The position numbers were made by a program, and so were the translations under genes. This document shows, piece by piece, positions 35,687 through 45,489 of a DNA stretch of 64,000 nt (its first letter is position 1; each line of letters opens with the position of its first letter). The DNA is from Methanobrevibacter sp. (lineage in GTDB: Archaea > Methanobacteriota > Methanobacteria > Methanobacteriales > Methanobacteriaceae): assembly GCF_030539875.1 (NCBI RefSeq), contig NZ_JAUNXI010000006.1, forward strand, positions 35,362-99,361. Reading direction: 5' to 3'. The notes beneath the pieces are model-generated. The model was not told where the DNA came from, ran no database searches, and saw nothing but the letters and a program-made list of their open reading frames with translations.

Positions 35687-36376
35687 ATGAGTGAATATTT
35701 TAAATTTGAAAACAGCACCAGAGACATTCCTTTTTATAAGCATAATCCAAGACTTTCAAAGACCGCCTGGATTGTACTGCTGTTAAGCATTCCGCTGGCC
35801 ATGCTGGTTGCAGGGATTTCTATCGAGTATTCGGAATTCTCATCAGAAGTGCTGTTTTGTTTGGTCATGCTGATACCATTGCTTTATTATTGCAAATGGG
35901 ATTATTCCCTAATATTCAGCAGACTGACAAGAAGCGACATTAAGCTGGCAGTTTTTCTTTGTATCGGCTATCTGATTTATGCCCTTGCTGTTGGGGAAGT
36001 TTTAGATTTTGTTATCGGCATGCCCTCCAGTACAGGCAGTTCTCTTAGCGTGACTCTGGAAACCTTTGCAGGACTGATATTTTCAATGATGGCTGAGGAA
36101 GTGCTTAAGTTCATACCTCTGATGTTTTTTATGAGGCTCATTTACAAATTCAGCGAAAACCGCAAACTGTCCATAGTCATATCTTCAGCAGTCATTATGA
36201 TATGTTTCGGACTGCTGCATTATACTCCCGGTGATCCGGTAATTTATGTGCTTTTGATTCAGGGATTTGGAACCATATTTGAGCTATATGGGTATTTTAA
36301 AACAAAAAACCTCTTTGTTCCTTATCTGAGCCATCTTTTTACCGACGGGATTATTTTCCTGATGGCGCTTTTGTGA
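35687..36376 (+). CDS. CPBP-family intramembrane metalloprotease
   Basis: A 229-aa membrane protein with six to seven hydrophobic segments. The CPBP (Abi) motifs are present: EEVLKF (EExxxR-like, Lys in place of Arg), FGLLHY with the second metal histidine, and HLFTDGI. Family members include prenyl proteases and bacteriocin-immunity proteins; archaeal substrates are unknown. The following small membrane protein starts 9 bp after its stop and is likely co-translated. Confidence 0.72.
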   Translation: MSEYFKFENSTRDIPFYKHNPRLSKTAWIVLLLSIPLAMLVAGISIEYSEFSSEVLFCLVMLIPLLYYCKWDYSLIFSRLTRSDIKLAVFLCIGYLIYALAVGEVLDFVIGMPSSTGSSLSVTLETFAGLIFSMMAEEVLKFIPLMFFMRLIYKFSENRKLSIVISSAVIMICFGLLHYTPGDPVIYVLLIQGFGTIFELYGYFKTKNLFVPYLSHLFTDGIIFLMALL

Positions 36377-36385
36377 GGTGATAAA

Positions 36386-36601
36386 ATGGAGAGAGACAAA
36401 AGATTAAATGGTGTGCTTTCATTTATAATTCCCGGATTGGGCCAGGCATTAAATGGAGACAGGAATAAAGCTTTGAAATTCTTTATTGCAATGATAATCA
36501 TTCACGTGCTGATATACTACTTTGCAAATAATATTTTTGGAAGCGGAATTTCAACACTTTACCATTTATATGCAGGTTATGATGCATATAAAAATTACTG
36601 A
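36386..36601 (+). CDS. Small two-helix membrane protein
   Basis: A 71-aa protein with SFIIPGLGQALNGDRNKALKF, a hallmark of short TM2/DUF5683-like proteins, and a second hydrophobic segment (FFIAMIIIHVLIYYFANNIF). GAGGTGAT lies 4-11 bases upstream. It is linked to the CPBP protease gene and followed by a hairpin-forming sequence (36622-36640). Confidence 0.6.
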   Translation: MERDKRLNGVLSFIIPGLGQALNGDRNKALKFFIAMIIIHVLIYYFANNIFGSGISTLYHLYAGYDAYKNY

Positions 36602-36621
36602 GTTTTGTATATAGATACAGC

Positions 36622-36640
36622 ACCTTCAATTGCTGAAGGT
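36622..36640. repeat. Inverted repeat after the small membrane protein gene
   Basis: ACCTTCA (36622-36628) and TGAAGGT (36634-36640) with a 5-base loop, 20 bp after the stop; no T-run follows on either strand, so a terminator role is weak. Confidence 0.35.
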
Positions 36641-36758
36641 CCTCCACCATCATCACCAAATAAAAACTACCTGCAATAATATTAACAGAATCCTTTTAAG
36701 ATACCAAAATAATCATGGTTTTAATCAATTAAATTAAAAAGAAATGGGGAGGATGAAA

Positions 36759-38213
36759 TCAGTCCTCGGCAGGTTCAATTTTGGTTAAAACAAATGCCGC
36801 AACCAAAACCGAAACGACAATTACCAGATCAATTATTATCTCGAATGCCGCAGCACTCATAAACAGCTGGATGATTCCGACAACCCACATGAAAGCCAGG
36901 ACACACGGGAGAAGATATCTGATTATGAATGCCCAGATACGGCCGACCTTAAAGGTTGAGTTTTCATTTAAGACATGTATGAAACGGTCCACCCCATAAA
37001 TCCAACCGAATATAATACACTGAATGCCTATAAGCAGCAAAATTCCGAATTCATTTACAAAAGCGTCAATAATTCCAACCAGATAGCTGCTGATTCCTGT
37101 TGTTAAGATCAATGAGAATACGCATCCTATAACAGACAGCACTGTAGTGGTTTTCTTACGTGACCATCCCAGTTTTGCTGAAGTTGAACTTAGCATCGGT
37201 TCGAAAAATCCCAATGCGGAAGTGATTCCTGCAAAGAGAATGGCCAGAAACAGCATTGGAGCAAGAATGCGGCCGACAATACCCATAATGTTAAATATCA
37301 TAGGAAAAACGATGAACACCAAACCTGTACCTTCACTAATCAATTCGACAATTGGAGTTCCGTTTGTAACGGACATGTAACCTAAACTGGCAAATATTCC
37401 AAATGCTGTGCAAACTTCAAAAATAGAATTGGATGCAACAACAATCAGAACATTATCTGTCAGTTTGGAGTTTTCAGGCAGATAACTTGCATATGTAATG
37501 GCAATAGCCTGACCCATACTTAATGAGAAGATAATCTGTGCAAATGCAGCAAGCCAGATGTTTACATTCAAAAGCATTGTCCAGTTGGGATTTAGAAGCG
37601 TATCGATTCCTACAGCAGCCCCCGGAAGAGTTAATGAATAAACAATAATAATCGCCATTATAACGAACAGGGAAGGAATAAGTATTTTAGAAACGGTACC
37701 TATACCCTTGTCAACGTCCCTGTGAGAAATAAACCACAATACAATCCACAGCAGCAAAACGCAAACTGTTGTTGGAACAAGCAGGAAACTGGCGTTGGCC
37801 AGATTTGAACTTCCGCCAACAGTATTTACAAAGTAAGCTGCAGTATCGGTTCCCCAGTTAAAGGTGAAACTGCTAAGAAGGTAAACCAGATCCCAGCTCA
37901 GTATAACCATGTAATAAATCGTTACAATAAATACCAGCAAAATCAGAACCCAAGCTATAATCTCAAACTCAGATTTGATTTTTCGCATAATTCTGGAAAA
38001 GGATTCCTTAAATGAGAATCCCACGCCATACTCTAAAATTAAAAATGGAATCCCCATAACAGCTATTGCAATAAGGTAAGGAATGAAAAATGATCCTCCG
38101 CCATTAGAATAAAGAACATAACTGAAACGCCAGATATTACCGAGACCAACAGCCGCCCCAATCATTGCAAAAATAAAAGACAAATTCGAATCCCATTGCG
38201 GTTGTTCAGACAT
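36759..38213 (-). CDS. Sodium-dependent neurotransmitter-symporter (NSS) family transporter
   Basis: A 484-aa LeuT-fold transporter with about 12 helices. TM1 carries the hallmark SFIFAMIGAAVGLGNIWRFSYV (unwound GLGNIWRF segment that binds Na+ and substrate) followed by NGGGSFFIPYL; a later SLSMGQAIAITYASYL matches TM6. It likely imports an amino acid with sodium. Length is normal for archaeal members. The gene stands alone and is divergent from the DUF4258-like gene. Confidence 0.92.
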   Translation of the reverse strand: MSEQPQWDSNLSFIFAMIGAAVGLGNIWRFSYVLYSNGGGSFFIPYLIAIAVMGIPFLILEYGVGFSFKESFSRIMRKIKSEFEIIAWVLILLVFIVTIYYMVILSWDLVYLLSSFTFNWGTDTAAYFVNTVGGSSNLANASFLLVPTTVCVLLLWIVLWFISHRDVDKGIGTVSKILIPSLFVIMAIIIVYSLTLPGAAVGIDTLLNPNWTMLLNVNIWLAAFAQIIFSLSMGQAIAITYASYLPENSKLTDNVLIVVASNSIFEVCTAFGIFASLGYMSVTNGTPIVELISEGTGLVFIVFPMIFNIMGIVGRILAPMLFLAILFAGITSALGFFEPMLSSTSAKLGWSRKKTTTVLSVIGCVFSLILTTGISSYLVGIIDAFVNEFGILLLIGIQCIIFGWIYGVDRFIHVLNENSTFKVGRIWAFIIRYLLPCVLAFMWVVGIIQLFMSAAAFEIIIDLVIVVSVLVAAFVLTKIEPAED

Positions 38214-38268
38214 AATATATAATTATACAAAATACTATATAATAAACTTTTTACAAAATTAAGTTGTG

Positions 38269-38646
38269 ATGAACGTATTTGACAAATTTATAATGGGGGA
38301 AACATCAGCCATAAACTGGTGTTTTGAAAATCGGCACTTTGTTAAAAGACTTCAGGACAACGGAATATCAAGACAGTATGTTGTCGATTGCCTTATGGAA
38401 GAGGAACCCATAAGATGGGAACATGTTGAAGGAAACACATATGCAGTAGTCTATAGCGCACCATTAAACAAGAATTACAAGGAAATCCGCATCCTAATGG
38501 CCTGTAGTGGAAATTCAATCGACCTTGTAACAATAATGCGAAATAACGAAACAACAACCCAACGCCAGAAAAGACAATACCAAAGCGATGAGCAGAAAAA
38601 CATAGAGAAAAAGAGGCTGAAGGCACTGTCTAAAAGAAAATGGTAA
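38269..38646 (+). CDS. DUF4258-like small protein
   Basis: A 125-aa basic protein. The central part (NRHFVKRLQDNGISRQYVVD, EEEPIRWEHVEGNTYAVVYS, and NSIDLVTIM) follows the DUF4258 layout (H...R..GI...V...L...G...Y...I..VT), a fold seen in RelE-like and plasmid proteins; the C terminus is a charged tail ending KKRLKALSKRKW. Assignment is tentative. GTG 38266 is directly before the ATG and could also serve. No antitoxin-like partner is adjacent. Confidence 0.55.
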   Translation: MNVFDKFIMGETSAINWCFENRHFVKRLQDNGISRQYVVDCLMEEEPIRWEHVEGNTYAVVYSAPLNKNYKEIRILMACSGNSIDLVTIMRNNETTTQRQKRQYQSDEQKNIEKKRLKALSKRKW

Positions 38647-38666
38647 AAAGAATTTACCGTCTGATT

Positions 38667-40438
38667 TCAAACATGATTAAAGTTAATACTGTTCATTAAC
38701 CCGTACCTGAAGAGCATCACACCACATGCTCCGCCCATGGCCGCCGCATCAGCATCATTCATTAGATCAGCAGAGGACAGCTTAACCGGATTTGAATCTG
38801 ACTTATATGTCTGAATTCCAGCCCATATTTCAGCATGAACCGATTTTTTAATAAATGTATGGGTTGTTTTTTGAATCCATGAAGTTCCGGCATTATAATT
38901 GCCTTTATAAATCATCGGAACAATAACATCCAGATATTTGCTCATGGTTTCAAAATCCTGACCGTAATATTTCTTCATCGAATAGGGTTCGGGCATTACT
39001 GCAGCAGACACAACCAAATCCGGATTTATTAAATGAATTGCTTCAGAAGCCGTTTTTGTAAAGTGATTGACTGCCTTTACCCCGTTGGAATATTTGTATG
39101 CGTTTCCGGGATATCTTATATAGTCGAAATGGATTCCCCCAACGCCAGTCATATTTGCATATTTTTTGGCAAGACCGACTTTTGAGTTAATTAAATCATA
39201 ATTAATCTTGCCGTTTTTAACCGGATTAACCCATTTCCGTTGTAGAATACCTGCATCCAAATGTGAACCTTGATTTTATGGCTATTTGCTTTTGAGATAA
39301 ATTTTTCAACATAGTCCCTGCCGTAATTGTCAACGGCCTTTGAGTTAAGGAAAATGTGTTTTGTTCCAAGCTTTTGAAGGGAATTGAAATTTACCTTAGC
39401 CATATCACTTCCCCACAGCCAGATTCCATTGTTTCTAGCCTGAACAGGTTTTATTTTAATGGTGAAATCTTTTGAAGCTTTTTTATAGTAAGAAGTCGGA
39501 GCTGAATAAAGAGATAATTTATAAACTCCCTTATTCAGGTTTAGATCCAATGCAGCAATTCCCTTAGAATCAGTATAACAGACATGCTTTTTCTTATTTA
39601 ATGTGAATATCACCTTACTGTTTTTAAGAGCATCCCCTCTTGCATCCACCAGTTTTATCTTAAATGGAGCAGGAGTTTTATGCCTGTAAATTAATGAATT
39701 GGCCTTGATGATTTTTTTAGGCATTCCCTTAACTACGTAAACCTTGGATTTGCCCTGGCATTTATTGATATTTTTTTCACCCCAATAGACGAATTTAATG
39801 GCGTAAGTGCCTTTTCTAAGACCAATATCAAGGCCCGCCACCCCTTTTGAGTCGGTTTTTCTAACATAGGACACGCCATGGATTGTGAATTTTACATTGC
39901 GGTTAGCCAGAGGAATTCCGTCAACACTCAGCGTTACCTTATATCTGTTTTTGACTCCAACATATGCCTTGTAAGTTGAATATTTGAATTTGGAAGCCTT
40001 GGTTGTAATTATGATAATTTTGGATGAGGATTTAACTGGATTAAATCCTGTTTCATTAAATATGCAGCTGACGGTATATGAGGCTTTTGCAAAATTCAAT
40101 GCAAGTGCCGCGTTGCCTTTATAATCTGTTTTTGACTTGATTATTTTGCTGCCCACCTTAAAATAAACTGCTTTGTTTGGCAGGGCAGTTTTATTCTCAT
40201 CTTTTAAATTAACAACAAACTTAGAACCCTTGAAATAATTTTTATTGGCGTTCTTAGAAAATGAAGCGTTCTTAAAAGGCAAATCATCAATTGAACTTTC
40301 ATTGACCTCATCTGATGGCGAAACGTCCGCATCAGTACCGTTTGTTTGAGTTTCGTTACCTGCACTGACACAGGACATTGTCAAAAGGACGGTTAAAAAA
40401 ATTAAGATAAAAGTCAGCCATTTAAGATTGGATTTCAT
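38667..40438 (-). pseudogene. Secreted Ig-repeat / glycoside-hydrolase-like protein, split by a frameshift
   Basis: Read from ATG 40438, a signal peptide (WLTFILIFLTVLLTMSCVSA) is followed by about three Ig-like repeats (each with a KSKTDYKGNAALALN-like strand) and the start of a C-terminal domain (NNGIWLWGSDMAKVNFNSLQ). At 39234-39236 the frame breaks: the protein continues in another frame as KWVNPVKNGKINYDL...GGIHFDYIRYPG...MIYKGNYNAGTSW, a putative glycoside-hydrolase (DUF4015-like) domain. A run of three A's (minus strand) where four restore FYNGKWVNP suggests a single-base loss or sequencing error. Intact length would be about 590 aa. It overlaps the end of ftsY by 17 bp; GGGTGA lies 8 bases before the start. 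Confidence 0.75.
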
Positions 40439-41732
40439 CTGAAATTTCACCCTGTTCATCTTCACTAAACAACTGATTCAGCATCCATCCTGCATCATAT
40501 TCCATGATATCGTCATATCCCTGACCCATACCTAAAAACATGATAGGTTTTTTGATTACATAACCAATTGAAAGTGAAGCTCCCCCTTTACTGTCTGCAT
40601 CAGCCTTAGTCAGGATTACCCCGTCAATATCAATAGCTTCGTTGAATTTTTTAGACTGCTCTGTTGCGTCATTGCCTGTTAGCGCATCTCCAACAAATAT
40701 TACAAGATCAGGTTTGGAAACTCTTTTAATTTTCTTCATCTCATCCATAAGATTTGTGTTGGTTTGCATTCTGCCGGCAGTATCAATCAAAACCAGTTCT
40801 TTTTTCTGTGCACGTGCATGTTCAACAGCATCAAATGCAACTGCTGCAGGATCTGAACCCTTCTGGTGTTTAATGATTTTAACGCCTACATTATCTGCAT
40901 GATGAGTTACCTGTTCGATAGCACCTGCCCTGAATGTATCTGAAGCAGCTATAACAGGAGTGTAACCTTTTTTCAAGTAATAATTAGCCAACTTGCCTAT
41001 GGTTGTTGTTTTGCCTGTACCGTTAATTCCGACAAACATCACAACAAGCGGTTCGCCCTGAGCTTTTTTCTCCTCAATCATTTCAGTCATGGATTTGCCC
41101 GGAATGTCAATAATATCAGATACAGCATTTTTTAAAGCAAGATAAGTGAATTCGGTAATATCATTGCTTCTTTTAATCTTTTTGCCGACGAGATTTTCTT
41201 TAACGCTTTCAACAACCTCAGTTGCAACCTCCATTGCAACATCCCCCTGCAGAAGTTCCATCTCAAGGTCAAACAGAATGTCTTCAACGTGTTTTTTCTG
41301 AATGGTTTTTTCACGAATAAAAGAAAACACTCCTCCGGTAGCTTCACCGTCAGCGGAAATATCTTCTTTATTTTCCTTGTTTCTATTCCAAAAACGAGAC
41401 TTTTCCTCTTTATCATCCTCTTCCGGAGTTTCTTCATCGTCTTTTGATGATTTTCTGAATTTAGATAAAAAACCGGATTTTTTCTCTTTATCATCGTCTT
41501 CACCAGAGGTTTCCTCGGCTGCTTCAGGCTCTTTTTCATCAAAAGTTTTCGCGGCTTCAGGAAGCAGACTAGATTCATCCTCTTCTGCTTCTTCTTTTCT
41601 GCCAAAAGAGAAGAATGAAAATCTTTTACCGGACTCTTCCTGAACATTATTTTCCTGCTGTCCTTCTTCAATCAGTTCTTCTTCAAGTTTTTCACTTGTA
41701 CGTGAAAATTTCTTTTTTAATGATTCAAACAA
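40422..41732 (-). CDS. ftsY: Signal recognition particle receptor FtsY
   Basis: GTPase that docks SRP-ribosome complexes at the membrane. A 436-aa protein with a very acidic, lysine-rich N-terminal ~130 residues (KRFSFFSFGRKEEAEEDESS...) that binds lipid, then the N domain and a full G domain: GINGTGKTTTIGKLA (G1), DTFRAGAIEQ (I box), DTAGRMQTNTNLM (G3), TKADADSKGGA (G4/G5). It is the last gene of the ribosomal-protein/aIF6/prefoldin cluster, the usual euryarchaeal order. Its stop overlaps the start of the secreted protein gene. Confidence 0.96.
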   Translation of the reverse strand: MFESLKKKFSRTSEKLEEELIEEGQQENNVQEESGKRFSFFSFGRKEEAEEDESSLLPEAAKTFDEKEPEAAEETSGEDDDKEKKSGFLSKFRKSSKDDEETPEEDDKEEKSRFWNRNKENKEDISADGEATGGVFSFIREKTIQKKHVEDILFDLEMELLQGDVAMEVATEVVESVKENLVGKKIKRSNDITEFTYLALKNAVSDIIDIPGKSMTEMIEEKKAQGEPLVVMFVGINGTGKTTTIGKLANYYLKKGYTPVIAASDTFRAGAIEQVTHHADNVGVKIIKHQKGSDPAAVAFDAVEHARAQKKELVLIDTAGRMQTNTNLMDEMKKIKRVSKPDLVIFVGDALTGNDATEQSKKFNEAIDIDGVILTKADADSKGGASLSIGYVIKKPIMFLGMGQGYDDIMEYDAGWMLNQLFSEDEQGEISDEIQS

Positions 41733-41878
41733 AAATAACCCAACCTTTTTTTAGTTAGTTAAAAATTTAATTATTATTATATATATTTTTCATAATATTT
41801 AAAAAAAGAGTTAAAACAATAGAAATTATAAAAAAAATTAAAAACAAATAAAAACGAAAAAATTGTAAAGTATTATAC

Positions 41879-42307
41879 TTATTGAACAATATTTCCTTGA
41901 GCTGCAGCTGCAATCTGCTCAGCTTGAGCCTGAAGTGTACCGACCATGTCAGTACATTGCTGTAAGTTAGCCAACATATTGTCTAAGCTATCTTTCAAAT
42001 CTTCTTTTTGCCCTTTAAGAATTTCGCGAGCGCCGTCAGCATCTTTTTTAACAGCAAGGCCTGCTCCAATACTTACAATAATTTCATCAGTACTTTTAAG
42101 TTCTCCTTTAATGAATGAACCAGCACCAACAGGAACGAAAGCTTCAACAGATTCTTTACCTTCGAGATCGTCTAATGTATTGGATAATGCATCGACTTCA
42201 GTCATGGAAGCCTGAAGCAATTCAATTTGCTGTTGAATTAAGTCAGCTTGTTGCCTGTATACATTTATTTCATTAAGAAGATTGTTTAATCTTTGTTGAT
42301 CTTCCAT
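41879..42307 (-). CDS. pfdA: Prefoldin alpha subunit
   Basis: A 142-aa subunit of the hexameric prefoldin chaperone that hands unfolded proteins to the thermosome. N- and C-terminal coiled coils (RLNNLLNEINVYRQQADLIQ; NMLANLQQCTDMVGTLQAQA) flank the beta-hairpin core VEAFVPVGAGSFIKGELKST. Position between LX and ftsY is typical for euryarchaea. Stop is followed by A-runs (41822-41870) that give T-tracts before ftsY. Confidence 0.95.
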   Translation of the reverse strand: MEDQQRLNNLLNEINVYRQQADLIQQQIELLQASMTEVDALSNTLDDLEGKESVEAFVPVGAGSFIKGELKSTDEIIVSIGAGLAVKKDADGAREILKGQKEDLKDSLDNMLANLQQCTDMVGTLQAQAEQIAAAAQGNIVQ

Positions 42308-42326
42308 AGTAACACCTTCAAAGTGT

Positions 42327-42551
42327 CTATAAAATTTCTTTTACAATAGGGTCAACAACATCTTCAGGAGCAATTTCTGTGATCTCTTTAATAGAAATTT
42401 GATTCCTGTTAATACCATGTTTACTTCCGAAGCGTTCGTAGATTTTCTCTTCTATGTCAGCTTCACAAGTAGCTTTAAATTCTTTTACAAATTTATGATA
42501 TTCATCGCCCATTACAAAAGTACCTTTAACTCTGTAAATTTTTGTTATCAT
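42327..42551 (-). CDS. rpl18a: 50S ribosomal protein LX (L18ae)
   Basis: A 74-aa large-subunit protein: MITKIYRVKGTFVMGDEYHK start and the EADIEEKIYERFGSKHGINR core are typical of archaeal LX. ATG 42551 is used since GAGGG lies 7 bases before; the longer frame to 42572 starts ahead of that site. Between aIF6 and prefoldin as in other euryarchaea. Confidence 0.93.
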   Translation of the reverse strand: MITKIYRVKGTFVMGDEYHKFVKEFKATCEADIEEKIYERFGSKHGINRNQISIKEITEIAPEDVVDPIVKEIL

Positions 42552-42575
42552 ATAAAATCCCTCAAGATACATTAA

Positions 42576-43250
42576 TTAAAAATCATCATCTAAAAAGCCT
42601 AATGCTTCTTCAACTCTAGCCATTTCAGGACCGGTACTATCCTTAGCAACAATTGCACCATTGGAGTTCGCAATGGAACAAGCACCAACTAAAGAAATAC
42701 CTCTTCCAACAGTACCAATATCCCCTTCTACACCAAATACTTCTTGAGCAAAATTAATTTCAGATTTGACAGCCTGGGAACTTATTAAAAATCCTTTATT
42801 TGTAACCTGGATTAATGAACCGATAATGTCGCTTCCAACCATGGAGGTGGATTCCACATTTACATCCAAAGTCTCTTCAATAACGTGAATAGCTTCTTTA
42901 GATAAAAATGGACTTACAATAGCTCCCTTATCATTTGCCGCAACAATATTGCCCAATGCGGTGTACTGGCCGGGAACAGTAGCAACATTAATACCTAACT
43001 CCTTAAACTGTTCAATCTCTCTATCTAAAACATGTGGTGAAACAACCATTCCGTTTGAATTAGCTACAGCTAAAGATCCGATAAGGCTACATCCAGAAAT
43101 AGAGGATTTAACAACATCAACATCTAATGTTTCCTTAATAACATCAATCTTTTCGTCTAAAAGATTATAAGGAACAATAGCTAAATCATCAGTTGCTAAA
43201 ATAAACACACCAATATTTGGATTTCCAACGATATCTACTCTTTTTAACAT
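42576..43250 (-). CDS. eif6: Translation initiation factor aIF6
   Basis: Anti-association factor that binds the 50S subunit and blocks joining with 30S. The 224-aa protein has the pentein fold with five repeats, seen as recurring GSLAVANSNGMVVSP, GNIVAANDKGAIVSP, GSLIQVTNKGFLISS and GACSIANSNGAIVAK elements. Normal length. Preceded by L31e and followed after 24 bp by LX. Confidence 0.96.
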   Translation of the reverse strand: MLKRVDIVGNPNIGVFILATDDLAIVPYNLLDEKIDVIKETLDVDVVKSSISGCSLIGSLAVANSNGMVVSPHVLDREIEQFKELGINVATVPGQYTALGNIVAANDKGAIVSPFLSKEAIHVIEETLDVNVESTSMVGSDIIGSLIQVTNKGFLISSQAVKSEINFAQEVFGVEGDIGTVGRGISLVGACSIANSNGAIVAKDSTGPEMARVEEALGFLDDDF

Positions 43251-43292
43251 ATTGTTACCTCACATTACTCAATAGCATGGTAGTCAACAAAG

Positions 43293-43538
43293 CTATTCTG
43301 CCAAAGTAGCTGTTACAATACCATCATCATCTTTAACTGCTTTTACAGTAATTTTAGAAGGTATTTTTTGAATACCTCTTGCCCAAATAGCATGATTGAT
43401 AGATTCATCAATTTTTACTTCTTCAGCTTTCATGTGTTTAGTTAAGAAATTTTTGACTTCTCTGATAGCTCTAGGAGCTCTGATAGTCCTTTTAATTTCT
43501 TTAACATTTCTAAGTGGAATTGTGTAAACTCTTTCCAT
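43293..43538 (-). CDS. rpl31e: 50S ribosomal protein L31e
   Basis: An 81-aa large-subunit protein near the peptide exit tunnel: [20 protein letters not shown] start, then [15 protein letters not shown] and [20 protein letters not shown], all diagnostic of L31e. It lies 12 bp after L39e and before aIF6. Confidence 0.95.
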   Translation of the reverse strand: MERVYTIPLRNVKEIKRTIRAPRAIREVKNFLTKHMKAEEVKIDESINHAIWARGIQKIPSKITVKAVKDDDGIVTATLAE

Positions 43539-43550
43539 AATAACCCCTCA

Positions 43551-43706
43551 TTATAATTTAAGATTGTTTCTTCTCCAATGTCTAGGTTTTGGTCTGTATC
43601 TAAGTTTACGGTTAGTTTTAGCATAAGCCCAGATTGGAATTCTCCTATTTTGTTTATTTGCTTTTGCCATTCTTAATTTTTTAGCTAATGGTTTATTTCT
43701 ACTCAT
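43551..43706 (-). CDS. rpl39e: 50S ribosomal protein L39e
   Basis: A 51-aa, very basic protein, [20 protein letters not shown] at the start and [20 protein letters not shown] in the middle, which is the full L39e sequence type. It lines the exit tunnel. Too short for standard ORF calling but certain from sequence. AGGTGA precedes ATG 43706 by 4 bases. First in the L39e-L31e-aIF6-LX-prefoldin-FtsY unit. Confidence 0.95.
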   Translation of the reverse strand: MSRNKPLAKKLRMAKANKQNRRIPIWAYAKTNRKLRYRPKPRHWRRNNLKL

Positions 43707-43732
43707 TTTCTCACCTGTAATACATAAAATAA

Positions 43733-44317
43733 TTATTTTTTATATCCGATAACACGAGTTTGATAATGTTGCGGGAATATGTCTAATGAATTTCCTCCCT
43801 TCTCATCAATCAGAGTTCTAATCTCAACTTCAAAGTCAGAACTATTGTCCTTATTTGACTTTTCATGAGAAATCTCAAATAGACCGGAAGTAATCAGTTT
43901 AACAGATTTGTGTCCAAAACTGTCCAGATTAATGTATTGAACATTTTTTCTGTCTTCAAGACTTCTTATCTGATTAATGTTTAATTTTGGAGTCCTGTCA
44001 TCCCTTCTTGTCCCGTCTGCAATAATATCGAAATCATCTGCCAGTTTTTCAACCGTTTGAGCATGAATAAACTTTATTCCGTCATTTGGAAATCCGTCAT
44101 CCATAATCATGTTGCATGCTTTATCCAAAATGTCATAATCCATTTTTAAGACATTGTGTTTAAAACCTAATGCTTTAGCAGATTTTTCCGCTGGAATGTA
44201 TGAATCGTAAACGCCGAAATTGGCAGTGCATAACTCCACCTCAAGACCCAATCTTTCAAGCATTACTGCTACAAAAGAGGAATCCTTACCTCCGCTATAC
44301 AATACTCCAGCTTTCAT
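43733..44317 (-). CDS. PP-loop ATPase (N-type), archaeal conserved
   Basis: A 194-aa protein with the ATP-pyrophosphatase loop SGGKDSS (residues 8-14) and a second conserved [10 protein letters not shown] segment near 102, typical of an archaeal family related to tRNA-modifying and queC-like PP-loop enzymes (DUF7411-like). Such enzymes adenylate a substrate carbonyl; the substrate is unknown. Its location in the ribosomal cluster between PDCD5-like and L39e suggests a tRNA or translation link. It begins 5 bp after the PDCD5-like stop. Confidence 0.75.
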   Translation of the reverse strand: MKAGVLYSGGKDSSFVAVMLERLGLEVELCTANFGVYDSYIPAEKSAKALGFKHNVLKMDYDILDKACNMIMDDGFPNDGIKFIHAQTVEKLADDFDIIADGTRRDDRTPKLNINQIRSLEDRKNVQYINLDSFGHKSVKLITSGLFEISHEKSNKDNSSDFEVEIRTLIDEKGGNSLDIFPQHYQTRVIGYKK

Positions 44318-44322
44318 TAATA

Positions 44323-44679
44323 TTATTTCCTTGTAATTTTAATTTCTCTTTTCTGACCAGCTATTTGTCTTAAAAGAACTTTAAGTTGCTCATCAGTGAC
44401 TTTTCCTCTTAAACTTCCGGCCTGAGCGGATTGAATCAATTGAAGTTCAATTTGATTAACAAGTTCAGGCTTGGTTAATTTAAGATTGGACAACCTGTTA
44501 CGGGCTTCAACAGTCATAATTTGAGCTATCATCTGTTTCTTTTGAGCTTCAAATTTTTCTTGTGCTTCTTGCTGTTGTGCCTGAGCCATAGCTTCTTGTT
44601 GAGCCTGATTCTGCATAGCAGCCTGTTGAGCCTGTAATTCTGCCATTCTTTTTTGACGAATTTCATCTAAATCAGTCAT
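44323..44679 (-). CDS. PDCD5-family DNA-binding protein
   Basis: A 118-aa homologue of human PDCD5/TFAR19 and MTH1615. Helical, with a glutamine/alanine-rich N-terminal half (MAELQAQQAAMQNQAQQEAM) and the conserved core EARNRLSNLKLTKPELVNQIE...LLRQIAGQKREIKITRK. Binds DNA in vitro in other archaea; the cellular role is unclear. Follows S19e by 20 bp. Confidence 0.92.
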   Translation of the reverse strand: MTDLDEIRQKRMAELQAQQAAMQNQAQQEAMAQAQQQEAQEKFEAQKKQMIAQIMTVEARNRLSNLKLTKPELVNQIELQLIQSAQAGSLRGKVTDEQLKVLLRQIAGQKREIKITRK

Positions 44680-44699
44680 ACCAAACTCTCCAAATATAA

Positions 44700-45137
44700 T
44701 TAGTATTTTTCAAGATCAGGAATATCTTTAATGATTTCAGCAGAAATTTTATCTAAGAATGATCTTCCTGCTGGAGTAACAACTCTTCCACCTTCAACTT
44801 TTTCAACAAATCCTGCATCCTCTAATTGGTGTAAAGCGGTTCTGACAATAGATCCACTACCTTTTTTAAATACTTCAGGACGCACACCACGGTCTTTTTT
44901 ACCACCGTAGAAAGTTCTTAAACTCATAACACCCACAGGACCATCCATGTAAACTCTTCTGATAATGGAAGCAGTCCTTACAAACCACCAATCTGCATTT
45001 TCCGGTTTTCTTTCTTTGTGAACACCGGTTTTAACAAAATTGGACCATGCAGGGGAATTGATCTTATCATTATTTTTAAATTCATCTGCGACTTTTTTAA
45101 TTAATAAATCTGCAGGTACATCAAATACAGTAGTCAT
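44700..45137 (-). CDS. rps19e: 30S ribosomal protein S19e
   Basis: A 145-aa small-subunit protein with a winged-helix fold: [57 protein letters not shown] and the [12 protein letters not shown] block are all S19e signatures. Required for late 40S/30S maturation in eukaryotes and archaea. First of the following cluster, with a 94-bp upstream gap containing a TATA-like run. Confidence 0.96.
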   Translation of the reverse strand: MTTVFDVPADLLIKKVADEFKNNDKINSPAWSNFVKTGVHKERKPENADWWFVRTASIIRRVYMDGPVGVMSLRTFYGGKKDRGVRPEVFKKGSGSIVRTALHQLEDAGFVEKVEGGRVVTPAGRSFLDKISAEIIKDIPDLEKY

Positions 45138-45231
45138 ATTAATTCTCCAATATTTTATTAAATAATGTAGCTTAATCCACTGTAAATTTAAGACCTAAAA
45201 AATAGGGCCCGTAACTCTAAATTTATAATGT

Positions 45232-45489
45232 TTAAGGCTTTTTTTTATAAATCACAGCGACATGTCCTCTAACATCAATTAACTTTGATTTGGTTTGAGC
45301 GACAATATCCTCTATGTATTTATCTTTATCTCTAGCGATATTTTTTGCAAATTTAAGTTTAACAATCTCATTAGCTTTAAGTTGGCGCTTAATTTCTTCG
45401 ATAACATTTTCATTAAGCCCGTTTTTACCAATGTTAATTGTCATAGCGGAAAGAGCTCTATTCATCATTTCTTTTTTTGATTGACTCAT
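45232..45489 (-). CDS. YhbY/CRM-domain RNA-binding protein
   Basis: An 85-aa single CRM domain: MTINIGKNGLNENVIEEIKR (with the GKNGL GxxG-like loop), LKANEIVKLKFAK and IDVRGHVAVIYKKK. Bacterial YhbY binds pre-50S particles. It overlaps the 3' end of the RNase P component 4 gene by 32 bp in a different frame. Confidence 0.9.
   Translation of the reverse strand: MSQSKKEMMNRALSAMTINIGKNGLNENVIEEIKRQLKANEIVKLKFAKNIARDKDKYIEDIVAQTKSKLIDVRGHVAVIYKKKP

Noticed and set aside
38667..39260. Independent gene for a glycoside-hydrolase-like protein
   Set aside because: Begins mid-domain and continues the previous frame after a one-base shift; no signal peptide or ribosome-binding site.
41132..41671. 179-aa minus-strand frame within ftsY
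   Set aside because: Out-of-frame lysine/leucine-rich shadow of the acidic FtsY N terminus.
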